Assembly (NCBI GenBank): GCA_963691655.1
Contig: OY829329.1
Coordinates: forward strand, 51,003,279 to 51,067,278
Origin: Toxonevra muliebris
Taxonomy: Eukaryota; Arthropoda; Insecta; Diptera; Pallopteridae
Direction of reading: 5' to 3'
DNA: 64,000 nucleotides
Below the pieces are notes generated by a model. The model was not told where the DNA came from. It did not search any database and worked only from the letters and a program-made list of their open reading frames with translations. This document shows positions 1 to 11,819 of this stretch, piece after piece (position 1 is the first letter of the stretch; every line of letters starts with the position of its first letter). Both the position numbers and the translations under genes were made by a program.

Positions 1-55
1 TTAAATGAGGGCAATCACAATGGACAATTAAGTCTCCGAGTGGAAGTGCGGGTTT

Positions 56-60
<5 letters not shown>
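1..60 (+). mobile_element. LINE 3'-end fragment, interrupted by a mariner
   Basis: The first ~50 bases align by eye with 42065-42115, the 3' untranslated part of a LINE fragment; both contain CTCCGAGTGGAAGTGCG. In the copy at 42 kb this is followed shortly by an AACCTAACCTAACC tail. Here the matching tail appears only at about 1400-1421, after the mariner at 89-1375. The simplest reading is a LINE end that was later split by a transposon insertion in a TA-rich stretch. Alignment was by eye, so confidence is moderate. Confidence 0.5.
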
Positions 61-87
<27 letters not shown>

Positions 88-88
88 A

Positions 89-1375
89 CAGGGTGACAAT
101 CGTAAAGTGACGCACACATTTCAGCTGTTATTTTCAAAAGAACGTACTTCCATTAAGTACAATTAAGTGTTAACATTGCTGAATATATAAGCATTCATTT
201 GAACCCCACCTCATTCAATATAACCTCCTTTAGCCTGCACACATGCCTTCAATCGATCCGAAAATCGTAGGACTGTTCGCCGCAAGACTTCCTGATCAAT
301 TTCAGTCCAGGCTTTCTCTAATGAATTTGTCAGCGACTCCAGACTGTGGTGTTGAGATGCACAAGCCTTACTCTTTAAAATACTCCAAATAGAGTAGTCC
401 ATTGGATTCAAGTCTGGAGAGTATGGTGGACTTTCTTGAGATGTTATGAATCCAGAAAAATTGTCTTTTATCCATGTTTGCGTTAATTTTGCCATGTGGG
501 AAGGTGCAGAATCTTTCTGGAAAGTTCAGTTTTCATTTCCAAATGTATCTTGGACCCAGGGAAGAACATGTTCATTTAAAATGCTCCGATAAACAACCTG
601 GTCAATTTTAACACCCTCTTCAACGAATATTAGAGGGGTTCTGGCATTAGCGGAAACTCCAGCCCATACCATAACGGAAGCTGGCTTTTGAACTCGGCCA
701 ACAGTCCTATTTTGTTGCGATGATGATTTTAGCCACATTCGGTCATTTTGCGCATTGAAATGTTGTTCAACCGTGAAAATTGTTTCATCTGTAAACAAGA
801 TATTTTCAACATTTTTTAACACGGAGGAGCGTAGCAACGCCTTGCATCTTTGCAGTCGCAAATCTTTCTTTTTTTGTGTCAGATCTTGAGCTTTTCGGAG
901 CTAGTACGGCTTAAGTTTAAGCTTTGATTTTGCAATGATTCGCACTGTTTCACGGTTTACTCCCACTTCCTTAGCGATATTTCTCATTGAGCGCCTTTGA
1001 TTTCGCTTGATTCGTTTACGAATTTTTTCTGTTAAACCAGTAGTGGCAACTGTTGAAAATTTTCCCCGGTCTCTATCTCCAAAACCCCCAGTTTCATTAT
1101 ATCGAATAATAGCTCGGTCTACCGTACGACTTGACAAATTTAAAGCCTTTGCAATTTGACGGCTACTATAATTTGCCAAATGAAATTTCATTATTTCTCG
1201 ACGAATATTTTCCTTGTCCATTTTTATGGAAATTTCAAAATGTAGTAACAAAAATTCAAATGAAATTAAAAGCAAAGCCAATGATGAATGAATTTGCTTT
1301 TTAAATTAAAGTAACGATAATGGCAAAGCTTGCTGCAGAGTATTAAACTTGCGTCACTTTACAATTGTCACCCTG
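89..1375 (-). mobile_element. mariner-like element, DD37D type, copy 1
   Basis: A complete 1287-bp Tc1/mariner-type element. The ends are inverted repeats: CAGGGTGACAATCGTAAAGT on the left and CAGGGTGACAATTGTAAAGT on the right (read inward), differing at one base over about 26. Each end abuts a TA (87-88 and 1376-1377), the expected target duplication. The transposase lies on the minus strand. A second, internally deleted copy lies at 15629-16618. Confidence 0.9.
211..1221 (-). pseudogene. DD37D mariner transposase, two in-frame stops
   Basis: Cut-and-paste transposase of the IS630/Tc1/mariner superfamily, about 336 codons. The start ATG at 1219-1221 (MDKENIRREIMKFH) is preferred to an in-frame ATG 20 codons upstream, which would add an atypical hydrophobic leader. 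Domain order: N-terminal helix-turn-helix region (SSRQIAKALNLSSRTVDRA), first catalytic Asp in FTDET, second in QKDSAPSH (codon 511-513), third in NPMDYSIW. There are 37 residues between the second and third Asp, which defines DD37D. The three open segments 901-1281, 526-861 and 211-495 are all in one frame, separated only by a TAG at 901-903 and a TGA at 526-528. The TGA is probably a mutated Trp codon. No frameshift is seen, so this copy decayed recently, but it cannot encode full-length protein. Confidence 0.9.
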
Positions 1376-1377
1376 TA

Positions 1378-3897
1378 TATGTATATACATTCGCACACGC
1401 CTTCCAAACCTAACCTAACCTATGGCATACATAACGACTGGCCGAATTACGGGGTTTGTAGTCTGTAGTCTATTACATGGACACTTTGCTCAACCCAAAA
1501 TTAGCGATTGGCGAGCATAATTCCCCATAAAAACTCGCTAATTTGCTGAAGAGAAACAGTACAGATGGTAGCAAAAACCGCAACCAACTGCTGAAACTTG
1601 GCAGAAACTAAATCGGAAACGTTACAGAATTTGGCTGGAGTGTACTTCGTGTTAAAAGGGAAGGGGGACTGCGAAAAAAAACTGTAACAATTTTATGCCG
1701 GACGTCCACGTGGACTCTAAGTGATGAAGTTTGCTGTTGTCCCTCATGTCTGGGATAAATGCATAATTAAATGTTCGAAAAATTTCCCAATAATATGCAC
1801 GATATTTTTAACACGCTTGCACTTTACATATGTTTTCTGATTTTATTTTTTATATACACAGTTACACTAAAAAAACTGGTAAAAAGTAAGCAAGAAGTAC
1901 TGACTCTCAAATAGAATTACAAGTATTCAAATTGAACGTGATTTGAATGATGTTTCAACATTACAACAGCAATAACAATAAAAAATATATTTAATACTTC
2001 AGCATGCATAAAATCCCCAATTGAGACCACTAGACTGCATGCATCAAACTCGCTAAACTCCAACTCCACTCAATATGAGAAGCTGATGACAAGTCATTAG
2101 CCATGATTAACCCATGTAAAGCGAGCATAGACAAACAAAAACACAGTAATTCAAATGGCAGCAGTAACAGAAATACCAATAACGGTAGCATTAACAATAA
2201 CAACAACAACAACAACAGTGACGGCTTAACTTTTTGCTACTGATGCATGCCGTTAACCTTTGCTAAGCTTAGTTAATGAGTAAATTTGCATTTCTCTACT
2301 TCTAATTAAAAAAAAAAAAGAAGATACATGAAGAATTGCTGAAAAAATTTCAGTGAGTTTATATTAATATTTTTCTGTGCTGCAGTTGTTGTTTTTTGAT
2401 ATTTACTTTGCAACATTTGCGTTTTTTTTTGCTACAATTGCTATGATTTTTTTTTTTTTTTTGCATTGGTTTGCAAGCTTAGCGCCCACTTAAACCACAA
2501 TTAACATTTCGTGTGTAGGTTCTTGAATTTCCTAGCATTTCTAGCTGTTGCTGCTGCTTCAGCTGCTCTAAAGTTATTTGCCACAATTTATCAATGTGTA
2601 GTTGCAGCAACAAATGTAAAATTCAATTCAATTTTTTTCTGCTTAACCCTGTCTTCCTTCCCCTCCTTCTTTCATTGTTCAAATGTATGTAAAAATCATT
2701 CAATTGTTCTGCATCGTCTACCCACTAAACAAAAAATCAAGTAGTAAATATGCATTGGAAAAAAAGAAGGTGAATCATTGCAGTTCATTAGAATAAATAA
2801 CTTTTTTGTGTCGGTTCTAACATTTTTATTTGTTAACATGTCAATAATTTAGTTTACACACACACACACACACACACACACATGCATACACAGAGAAATA
2901 AAGAAATGACTTCGATGATTTGCCAGATCATAAAATCATATTTTTAGTATGTTTTATAATAGTGTGGTATAAATGGAGATTACACTGTAAAAAATCGAAA
3001 CAAAACAATGGATGCATCATATCGAAAATATCTTTTGGACAAAATTTACCCTTGGGACACCCCACGATTTTTCTAAGTGGAATAAAGCCCCAGAATCGTG
3101 AATGAGTTCAAGTAGTTAAATAAACTTTAGATTATTCTGAAAAGTCTAGAGACACGTTTAGATGTAAGATATTGGTATTTCCAGGGAAAGCGGGAAGGAG
3201 AGAAAATAAGTTGGGTCTCGACAGCTCCTTCCACCTCATTGGTGTGAGCCCCCAAACAGACTATCAAGAATCATCAATAGCTGTGCTCTAGTAGAGAAAT
3301 AAAAGATATTTTGAGAAAATCGGGAAAGAGGTTTGGGTATCAGAAACTGCTGGAACCAGCTGAAGGGAGCGGGAAGGGCGAAGGAAGATTTGTTTTTAAA
3401 AATCACCTTCTCGATGTATTAAATCAATATAAAACTAGGGAGCGTGAAAAATATTTATAAAGTTGCCTCAGGAATACCGAATAGTACGAGTTTTACATCA
3501 CTCATCCCCAAGTTCTCCTTAAAGAAGCTACTCTATTGATTTCTCTTTGCATAACAAAATCCGCTCATAAAACACTGGCTCCTTAAGGTTTAAACCAGCT
3601 TAGGAGAAAGTTTTCTTTGACTAGAGAAGCCAGAAAAACAAATACAACAATGGATGGAGTCTAGCAAAAAACAAAATCAGAAAAGTTACAAGATTTGACC
3701 TGAAGCGTATTTTTTTTTTGAAGGAAGTACGAAAAATTTTAATAGAATTTTCTGGAAAATACTGAAAATTTTGAATGGACGTGGTCTTCTTTGAAATTAC
3801 TACCCTATCTTTTTATCTTTTTGTTAAAGGTTTCTGCCGCTCAAACGACTGCGAATCGCGATACCCTCTAAATCCCACTTTTCGTTGACTAGAAACT
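1378..3897. other. no gene seen; LINE tail and simple repeats
   Basis: Holds the displaced LINE tail (about 1400-1421, AACCTAACCTAACCT), a CAACAA run near 2200-2216, several T tracts and a CA repeat. Open frames are short and lack recognisable domains. Confidence 0.6.
2856..2882. repeat. (CA)n microsatellite
   Basis: An uninterrupted CA dinucleotide run of about 13 units. Confidence 0.95.
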
Positions 3898-3901
3898 TTA
3901 A

Positions 3902-4591
3902 CCCTTTCGGTACAATGGCGACACCGGCGTCACAAGATTAATTTCTGCGATTTTTTAAAAAAACTATCAAATCAATTTTTATAAATGAAGGGTTCTTGGA
4001 AAGGGAATTGAGGGTTCTTCAATTTCATAAGAAAAATTACTAATATATTTTTGATAATGGTACTGTAGCGGATCAAATTTACAATTTTTACAAAATTTGT
4101 CCAACTATTGTACATCAAAATTTTTAATATGCTGTGGAAAAAATATCATTTTCCGTCTTTTCAAATTTTTGCTTATTTTTTTGGAAATACAAGTTTTGCT
4201 ATGGGTCACCAATAACCCTAAGATCTTCAACGGAAACTTTTCAAGAACTTTTGTACAATGAAATGAGGGTCGTAGAATGCAAATCTGGACTCAGTATTGT
4301 TCTTTCGATTCTAGTTTCCTTACGGTCAAGAAAGGGTTAAGTGAAAAATTAATATTTGGCACTTTGTCTATCTTCAAAAAAATATCTAATAAAAATCTAC
4401 AGAAAAAGTTCATAAAAAAATCCCATTGAAAATCGCTGGGTCATCGACGACCCATGAAAGTTCAGGCCTTCAGAGACGCAAAATTTCTGTTTTGATAAAA
4501 AATTGCAAGAAGAAATTGGGGTCCGATAATACGATGCAATCCGGATTCGGTTTTGCGCTTTTCCTCGGTTGTCCTTACGGTCCCGAAAAGG
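3902..4591. mobile_element. piggyBac-like non-autonomous element (TTAA flanks)
   Basis: The left end reads TTAA then CCCTTTCGGTACAATGG. Two candidate right ends follow. One at 4336 reads inward CCCTTTCTTGACCGTAAGG and is flanked by TTAA (4337-4340). One at 4591 reads inward CCTTTTCGGGACCGTAAGG and is flanked by TTAA (4592-4595). TTAA targets and CCC-type ends are hallmarks of the piggyBac superfamily. Both right halves also carry a small internal palindrome (TGGGTCACCAATAACCC; TGGGTCATCGACGACCC), so the right half seems duplicated in tandem. No transposase coding is visible. The superfamily assignment is inferred from the ends only. Confidence 0.6.
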
Positions 4592-4595
4592 TTAA

Positions 4596-5283
4596 AATCA
4601 TTAAAACTGCTGAAACTTAGCCGAAACTATATTGAAAAATTTACAGAGTTTAACTGAAGCGGATTTCTTTTTGAAGAAAAGCGTCAGAGATTTAAAAATG
4701 TTTTGCTCTCTCGGACGGGTACTCAGTAGTAAAAATTTTTCCCCAGATGCCCCGAGGTCTTTTTAAAATTGCAACTCTGCGGTGCTCCAATGGTTTTTTT
4801 TTTTGCCGAGATACACACCCACAGTGCCTTTTAGGTGAATATAGGATGAATTTTACGCCGGATGCCCCAGTAGTGTTTTTAAAATTGCTACTGTAAAGAG
4901 TTAGCCTTTTGCAAGAAAACAGATTCTTAAATGTTTTGCCCATTCGAACAATTTTCGTAAAAAACTTGATCTAATATCTTTCAGTCAAAACTCTTGATAC
5001 ATATTTGTGATCCAGAGGTCTCTTCTCATATTTGCAAGCTACTTTAATTAAATCAGGAAGCCTGTTTCAATTATACCTGGGCAAACCCTCTCTAGAAAAA
5101 CTCCTAATAGTTTTTACTTAAGTGTTATTTCTAAAAGTGGTTATTCTACGTTCACTAAGAACCTGAAAGAAAGAGCTATGGGGACTGAACCTCAGAACAT
5201 TTAATATACTAAATTGAAATGTTAACTTATTGTAATGTGCAGTAAAATATATTTGTTTCAGTAAAATACTAAGGAAGTTATTA
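4596..5283. other. no gene seen
   Basis: AT-rich sequence with no recognisable coding or repeat end between the TTAA element and the next mariner. A stretch near 4605-4690 (GCTGAAACTTAGCCGAAACT) resembles 1590-1640, suggesting a dispersed low-copy repeat. Confidence 0.5.
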
Positions 5284-6509
5284 AAAAGTGAGATCTAAAA
5301 AATCTGAACATATATACAACTCAATAATTTTTAAACGGTTGATCTTAGAGTTTCGATTTTTTTTTATTTAATTGATAATATTTTTTTTGGTAAGCCTTCC
5401 ATTAGAGATTTGATAGTTTATAGGTCGTCTGCCCATCTCCTTTTAAAATCTTCGATATTTTGGGACACTTTTTTTGTGCTCTTTAAATTTCTTTTCACAA
5501 GAACCCAATATCTCTCCACTGGTCTTAGCTCCGGACAATTTGGAGGATTGGCCTCTCTTGATACAAAAACTATGTTATTACTTTGGTACCACTCCAGAGC
5601 TTTCATGCCGTAGTGACATGATGCCAAATCGGGCCAAAAATATGTGGACACATTGTGATCTCTTATGAAAGGAAGAAGTCTTTTTTTCAAACATTCTTTG
5701 ATGTATATTTCGGTATTTGAAGAGTCCACTGTAACAAATGACTTGCTTCTTTTGCCGCAACTGCATATAGCTTGCCATACCAGGAATTTTTTAGGAAATT
5801 TTGTCTGCTTTTGGATTCTAAATTGTTCTTCGACATTTCCTCGAGCATCAGCAACATAAAAATTTTGACCCGGAAGCTGCGTAAAATCTGCCAGTACTTA
5901 CGTTTCGTCGTCCATTATACAACATGAATGCCAAATTTTTGTATGAAACTCGATTTTAATTTCCGAGCCCAACTTTTGGCGTCTAAATTTTTTGCAGCAT
6001 TCTGGTCTGGAACTTTTTGGACTTTCTATGTTTTCAAACCTGCATTGGCTTTAGCTTTTCGCACCAAATAGTCAGAGCACTGGGCTAACCAGGCAACTTT
6101 GCTACCAGATGTGTTTGGAGATCATTTCAAAATGCTTTCTATTTTCTTGGCTTTCCCAATATCATGTGGTCCTTGTCTTCTACCCGAACCAGGTTTCCTA
6201 TCGATGGTCAAATTCTCCTAAAACTGTTTAATAATATTGGAAACAGTTTGACGGCAGACCTTCAATTTTTCAACACTTTTTTGTAGGACCAATTTGGATT
6301 TTTTTGAAAAATTTTTAATAATTTTAAGACGTACTTCTTTTTCTTCACTCATTTTGATCAAACTCACAATAAATCAACATGTTTGTCATTAAAAATAACA
6401 ACTGACATATTTTTCAAAGATAACTAGATCAAAGAAATTTTTAAATTTTAAACCCAAAAAAAAAATTATTAGGTAAAACGTGTGTTAAGATTTTTTCAAT
6501 CTCACTCCT
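5284..6509 (-). mobile_element. mariner-like element, DD37E type, copy A
   Basis: A 1226-bp element bounded by imperfect inverted repeats: AAAAGTGAGATCTAAAAAAT (left) and AGGAGTGAGATTGAAAAAAT (right, read inward), followed by ..TCTTAACAC-type sequence. TA flanks both ends (5282-5283 and 6510-6511). Copy B at 17705-19011 has the same ends and body in the opposite orientation. The two bodies are closely similar over hundreds of bases. Confidence 0.85.
5418..6352 (-). pseudogene. DD37E mariner transposase, copy A, several stops
   Basis: Transposase of the IS630/Tc1/mariner superfamily. It starts at the ATG 6350-6352 (MSEEKEVRLKIIKNF), followed by a helix-turn-helix region (KVCRQTVSN). The N-terminal two thirds carry several in-frame stops (for example after IIKQF) and a frameshift near the DAKSWARK stretch. 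The C-terminal 5418-5729 is open, with the second catalytic Asp in YFWPDLASCHY and the acidic third residue in PVERYW, 37 residues apart, hence DD37E. Comparison with copy B shows that each copy kept parts the other lost: here the PVERYW Glu is in frame, whereas in copy B it is shifted. Confidence 0.85.
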
Positions 6510-6511
6510 TA

Positions 6512-8513
6512 TTTCCAAAATTGCAACTATTTTACGCAAAGAATGCAAAGGAATCTTGTTTCAAATATTTTGCATATTACAGTTAGGATTATAAATACAT
6601 CTCATTCATATCAAACCCTCCATGGGTTAACCCGCAATACGTCCCAAAAGTCTCGTTTTAATATCACTCATTTTTTTCCTAATAAAATAAAATCAAAGAA
6701 ATTCTATAAATGCATATTGATTCCAAGAGGAGGATATTCCTCAATTTCCACTAAAATTCTCTCAGTGTATTCCGTCTTCAATGCGTTGGTTGATTTAACA
6801 CGCATGCGTAAATACCACGACGAAAAAATCGAAAAAAACTGCCTGAAATGCCAAATCATCACATTGTACAAACATAGGCGGGGTATGAAAAATTCAGTAA
6901 AGAAGGATACAAAAAAAAAAAATAAAAAAAGAGGAAGAAAATAAAAAAGAGAAACAAAATAAAAAAGTATCACATCACACATAATTTTATGTTTAATACT
7001 AAATACAAAATTCAATTGCAATGTGTGACGATAAAAAAAACACACAGAGGCAAGGGAACACACCTAATTTTTGTGTGTGTGTGTGTTATTGTTGTTGTCA
7101 TTTACGAGATGTTACCGGGATGGGAAGGTAGTTGATAATGGTACCTGCTGCTGCCAACAACCGCAACAAAACAGCTGAGCAACTTTTCTGAATTCTGAAA
7201 TGTGTAATAAAAAAAAAAAGAAAAAGTAATGTGTGTGATATGCGCTGTTAAACACAGAGACACGAACTCGAATCTCAGGTTGAGGCTCATCAGGCCTCAA
7301 CGAATGTGAGTGAGCGAGTGTGTGTATGTCAAAGAGCCCACTCAAAAATGGGCTGGGTTGAGGAGCTCTACGCATGCATTCATGTGTTTAGATTAGGGCA
7401 CAATTGCACAGACACGAAATAATGCTTAGGTACATGCCAACAACAACACATGAAGCTTTACATTTTAGCTAGCTGCACTTAGTGAAGAATTAAAAGCGAG
7501 CAACAACAAAATAAAGCTAGAACATGAATTTTGTGGGCATGTCTCGTTGATAGACGTGCGGGGGTATTCTAAAGAATGATGACCTGCATAAATTCCCCTT
7601 AATCATTAAATAGAGAAGAAGTAGAAGAAAGAATTAGAAAAAGAATCATACTTCAATGAACTTAATATGACATAAGCATTAACCCTTGATTGCATACATA
7701 TGTACGAGTGTGTTTCAGTGTGGCAATGTCAATGTCAGCAGCACGCGTGTTTTTTTTTTTTTCAATTTGTTTACTTAGGTTCAATATCAAATTATTTTAT
7801 TTGTTTGATTTATTTTTTTCCTTTTTTTTTGTTTTTGTAACATTACTTTGGAATTCTGCGAAATTTTTCATATGGTATACGCAACTATTTTCATTTGAAA
7901 TTTAACAAAACAAACGTTTGCATTGTTGTTCGGTTTTTTTTTTATTCAGAAAATAATTAAAGCAATCAAAGGCGTGAAGTGTTTGCGCCTTTGCGCCTTC
8001 TTTTTCGGTGTATAGTCCAACACAAGTGACGCCCGCCGACGCTGTGGTCGTCGTCGTCGTCATCGTCATCGCTATCATTGATGGCGATATAAGTCAGCAG
8101 TCGTGTTTTTGATACCCTACTGTTGAGAAAGACGTTTTTGCAGTTAACACAAAAAGATTTATCTTTACTATTTATAGAGAATTTACTTATTTTTGGTAGT
8201 TACCGGGAGTCCCGACTCGTGGGGTATACTCAAGAACCCCAAGAAGATTTTTTTTAAAATTTGATAGGAAATTGATTAAATTAGTTATCGGAAGCCTTGA
8301 AACAGTGGACTTATATAAATTTAAGCTAACAACTTTTATATGAATATTTTATGCTAATTGATTTATTCTCAGTAATTATCGGGAGTCCAGAACCCAGACG
8401 CAGGCTTAGTATTGAAGGCCTAGGCCTAGTTTTAAACCTGGACTTGCAACCTAAAGTAGCAAATTCAATTCTATTGAATCTAATATATTTAAATCCCCAT
8501 TTATCAGTTTATA
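6512..8513. other. no gene seen; microsatellites
   Basis: A 133-codon open frame at 6543-6944 has no recognisable domain and ends in a Lys-rich low-complexity tail encoded by an A-rich tract, so I do not call it a gene. GT repeat at about 7070-7086, T-rich runs at 7750-7830, and a TCG/TCA trinucleotide tract at about 8045-8075. Confidence 0.5.
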
Positions 8514-8823
8514 GTCAGGACCAGGGACGTAACAGTTATAAGTTTTTCATGAAAAATGTTGCAATATAATTATTACATAAATTTTTTTTTTAGTAGACTA
8601 TAAAAATTAAATCTAGAGGTTAATTTTCAAAGTCATGACATAAGTTCATGTCAATTTCGTTATTTGAAGTTATATATAAACAGGTTAATGAACAAATGTA
8701 GCCATCACAATAACAATGTATATAGAGACGGGCAAATCAGACGGTCATTTCGGAATCCGCCACAATTCCTCATCAGTGATCTTAGTGATAGTTCTTAATC
8801 TCTCAATATCCTATATAAGCTAC

Positions 8824-9751
8824 CAGGGCCGTAGCCAGAAATTTTTTTCGGGGGGGTTTTCATTCAAAGAAAATATTCATAAATAATTTTTATCAAACTG
8901 ATTTTTAAATAAAATAAATTAAATCAATGATACATTTGATGGGCCCTATAAAATTAAAATTTTAGGAAAAAATTTCCGATTTTTTTTTAAAAATTCCCAG
9001 AATAATCAAATTCAATTTTTTCAAATAAATATTATTCAATGTGCATTCTAGTGCATTTTTTTTTTTATCGCGAGGGACATAATTTCATTAACTCATTGAC
9101 TTCCCACTACTGATGATGTACCCAACCTCAAAAAAATTACCAAAAATTGTAGAGGCTAATTTTTTTCAAATGATCATCATTGAGAATTTGAGCCATTATC
9201 AATGATAAGGAGCCCGGATGAGGTTGGCTTATATTCCCTAAATTCGTGAAGTCACAGCATTGAAAGATATCTTTCTAGTCGTGGGGCTCTGAGCAATAAT
9301 GCGTTAAAAAATTAATTTTAAGATGGGGTTTGCTAATAAAATGCAGTTTTTGCTAAAGAATTTTTTACATTGAACACGAAGCAAGTCTAATTTTACAGGG
9401 ATCCGATAATTTTTTCTATTTTTATTAATTTTTGAACTTTTCAATCTGATTCAGGACGAAACCTTAAATCAAAAACAGTTACCCAGAAAAACTATGAATG
9501 CAGGAGTGCTCAGTATCACCTTCTCTTTTTGAATCCGTAGTCAAACCTCATGTCAAAAACAAATCGGATTTGATCGCATAGTGTAACTAAGATTTCAAAT
9601 TTATTTTTTATATTTGACTTTTTAGAAAAAAAAAACCGATGGAAGTAAAAAATATCGTTATATAGATTTTATAGAATAAAGTTTCCACATTTCGAGGGGG
9701 GAGGGGGGGGGGTTTCGAAACGCCAAAAGGCCCCCCCTAAATACGGGCTTG
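8824..9751. mobile_element. non-autonomous hAT element with perfect 8-bp TSD
   Basis: A 928-bp element whose ends read inward CAGGGCCGTAGCCAG (left) and CAAGCCCGTATTTAG (right), each followed inward by a run of G. The 8 bases TAAGCTAC sit on both sides (8816-8823 and 9752-9759). A CAGGG-type end, G-rich subterminus and 8-bp duplication are typical of hAT. No coding is seen. Confidence 0.88.
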
Positions 9752-9863
9752 TAAGCTACTAATATTTGAAATCATAACCCAGAATTACGGGTTTGATTCC
9801 AAATTTCTTCACTGAATAGTATAATATAATATTTTTTGTTAGCTAAGTATAATTATTATTTAC

Positions 9864-10055
9864 TAAGAAATATGTTTTACGGTGCTTGATAAATATTACG
9901 AAAGAAAATTATTATTTACGTTGCCGGTAACTATTATTTTATAAGAAATATTGTTTCCGTTGCTTGATAAGTATTACAAATGAGAATTACTTTTTACGTT
10001 GCCAGTAATTTTTATTTTAAGTATAAGAAATAATTTTTACTTGCCGGTGAGGAAA
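9864..10055 (+). repeat. subterminal ~90-bp repeats of the outer hAT element
   Basis: Two tandem units, each starting TAAGAAATAT and containing TACGTTGCC.GTAA. A third, inverted copy lies at 11820-11960. Subterminal repeats are commonly transposase binding sites in hAT elements; that role is an inference here. Confidence 0.6.
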
Positions 10056-10309
10056 AGATAAATATCGGGTAAGAAAGAGACAGATGTTTTAACAGAATGA
10101 CAATTGACTGGCGCTTGAGCGTTAATGCTCCTAGGTGCCCTAGGAGGGTTACACCGTTCTGGCATCGAGGTGGTTTAGTGATTGGAAGTTTCACACCACC
10201 AGTGGCCTTCGATGCTTCCTCCTTGTATATAAAAAAGTTATTACAATAAATTGAAATACAGGGAAGCATTTGTATCTGAAAAAAAAAATATCAAAAAAAC
10301 ATTTTTTTA

Positions 10310-10530
10310 TTTTTCATTAAGATAATCTTTTATTTTAGTTAATGGCCAATTTTGACCTTGACGGCCAAATGTGCTCTTTTTCCGCATTTCCCAACTTTTT
10401 GGCCAATGATTCGGCCAATATGTGAGATATTTAGCCTTAAGTTCGTCTAGGGTCCTTGGCTTGTTGATATAAACCTTTGATTACAAGCCCCAGAGGAAAA
10501 AGTCCGGTGGAGTAAAATCGAGCTGTCTTC
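10310..10530 (-). pseudogene. Tc1/mariner-type transposase C-terminal fragment
   Basis: On the minus strand the translation reads DFTPPDFFLWG, then after a stop KVYINKPRTLDELK. This is the region around the third catalytic Asp and the tail of IS630/Tc1/mariner transposases. It is interrupted by stops and shifted after LDELK, and no inverted repeats are visible around it. It differs from the DD37D and DD37E families in this window, but resembles the tail at 47985-48173. Confidence 0.6.
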
Positions 10531-10706
10531 TTTAAACCAGAAGTACTCATGTCGTTATGTCGATCTGACAGCGCTGTCAAAACTTATAGGGCTGCCAGAT
10601 ATTTCTACTTTAAATGGCCCTCCCTGTAAAACAATTTGTTCGCGCTTAAAATTAATATGCAACAACGTAAACAAAAAAATTTTTTTCAATAAAAGTTTTT
10701 TGGTAA

Positions 10707-11807
10707 TGTAACGAACCTTACTCCGGGGTATCACTCGCCGTGTCCGGGATCCGATTACAGAAAATTTGTTTATCTGCAATGACCCCCAGCTGACAGTAAT
10801 CTTCGAGTCTCCGTACAGGGGAGCGCTCGCCGTTGGGTTGTGTATACGTAGGTGTGTACAGAACCCTGGGGAGTACACGCAGTGCCACGTGGACAATGTG
10901 GTTACGGCGGGTAGGTAGCACACACAGTGCAACTACCGGGAGACGCTAGTAGGAGTGGATAGGGGGAGCGCACAAAATGCTACTCCCTGAAGATGTAAAT
11001 ACGAGAAATTACGGTAGCACACACAGTGCAACTACCGGAGGACACTAGTAGAAGTGAGCAGGGGGGAGCGCACAAAGTGCTACTCCCTGAAGATGTAAAT
11101 ACGAGAAAGTGCGGTAGCACACACAGTGCAACTACCGGAAGACACTAGTAGAAGTGAGCAGGGGGGAGCGCACAAAATGCTACTCCCTGAAGATGCTAAT
11201 GCGAGAAAGTGCGGTAGCACACACAGTGCAACTACAGGACGACACTAGTAGAAGTGGACAGAGGGGAGCGCACAAAATGCTACTCCCTGGTATCAACTTC
11301 ACAATAAAAATATCACAATACTTACAAATTTCAATTGTTCTTTATTGGTTGGTTTCGTTTTGGTATTTTTGCTATCGGATTTCCCCCCGATGTCGGTGAT
11401 CTGCCGTGATGAAAAAAAAAGACGTCCGTCGGTGTTGAGATACGTGCCAAGAAGACAGACCGGAAATTGGAAAAGCGCATGCTTAACATGGCTGCAACCG
11501 CGTCTTCTGTGCCGTATGTTCAGTGTTGTTCTCCTCAACACTACCCCAGGGTCGCATTCCTTAGACTATGCAACTTAATCTAACTTATACTACATTACCA
11601 TAATAATACAATTCATATTGATATACAACTAAGATTTAAAGAAGATTTAAAGAATTCATTGAATCGAAAAAAATAAAAACAAGAATAGTAAAACTAACTT
11701 TAACAGAATAAATTCAAATTATGCAAGTAAATAAAAAAATAGAAATTAAATGATATTCAGCCCAGGGTGAAGGGCACAAATGTGGACCACTGATTTGCGT
11801 CCTTACA
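10707..11807. mobile_element. probable solo LTR of an LTR retrotransposon
   Basis: The 1101-bp block begins TGTAACG and ends CCTTACA, so it has TG...CA ends with a short inverted repeat TGTAA/TTACA. It is flanked by GTAA on both sides (10703-10706 and 11808-11811), a 4-bp duplication of the kind made by Gypsy-type integrases. It is visibly richer in G and C than its surroundings. It contains four ~100-bp tandem repeats and an AATAAA at 11303-11308. No gag or pol sequence lies nearby, so it would be a solo LTR. The call rests on the ends and a short duplication and could be coincidence. Confidence 0.5.
10914..11289 (+). repeat. four ~100-bp tandem repeats
   Basis: Units start GGTAGCACACACAGTGCAAC at about 10914, 11013, 11113 and 11213 and end near TACTCCCTG. 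Each unit carries GGGGGAGCGCACAAA. Units are nearly identical. Their position in the probable LTR would suit enhancer-type repeats in U3, which is an inference. Confidence 0.9.
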
Positions 11808-11819
11808 GTAATTAGAAAA

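Noticed and set aside
6543..6944. 133-codon open frame
   Set aside because: No recognisable domain, A-rich low-complexity C-terminus, no splice or promoter context.
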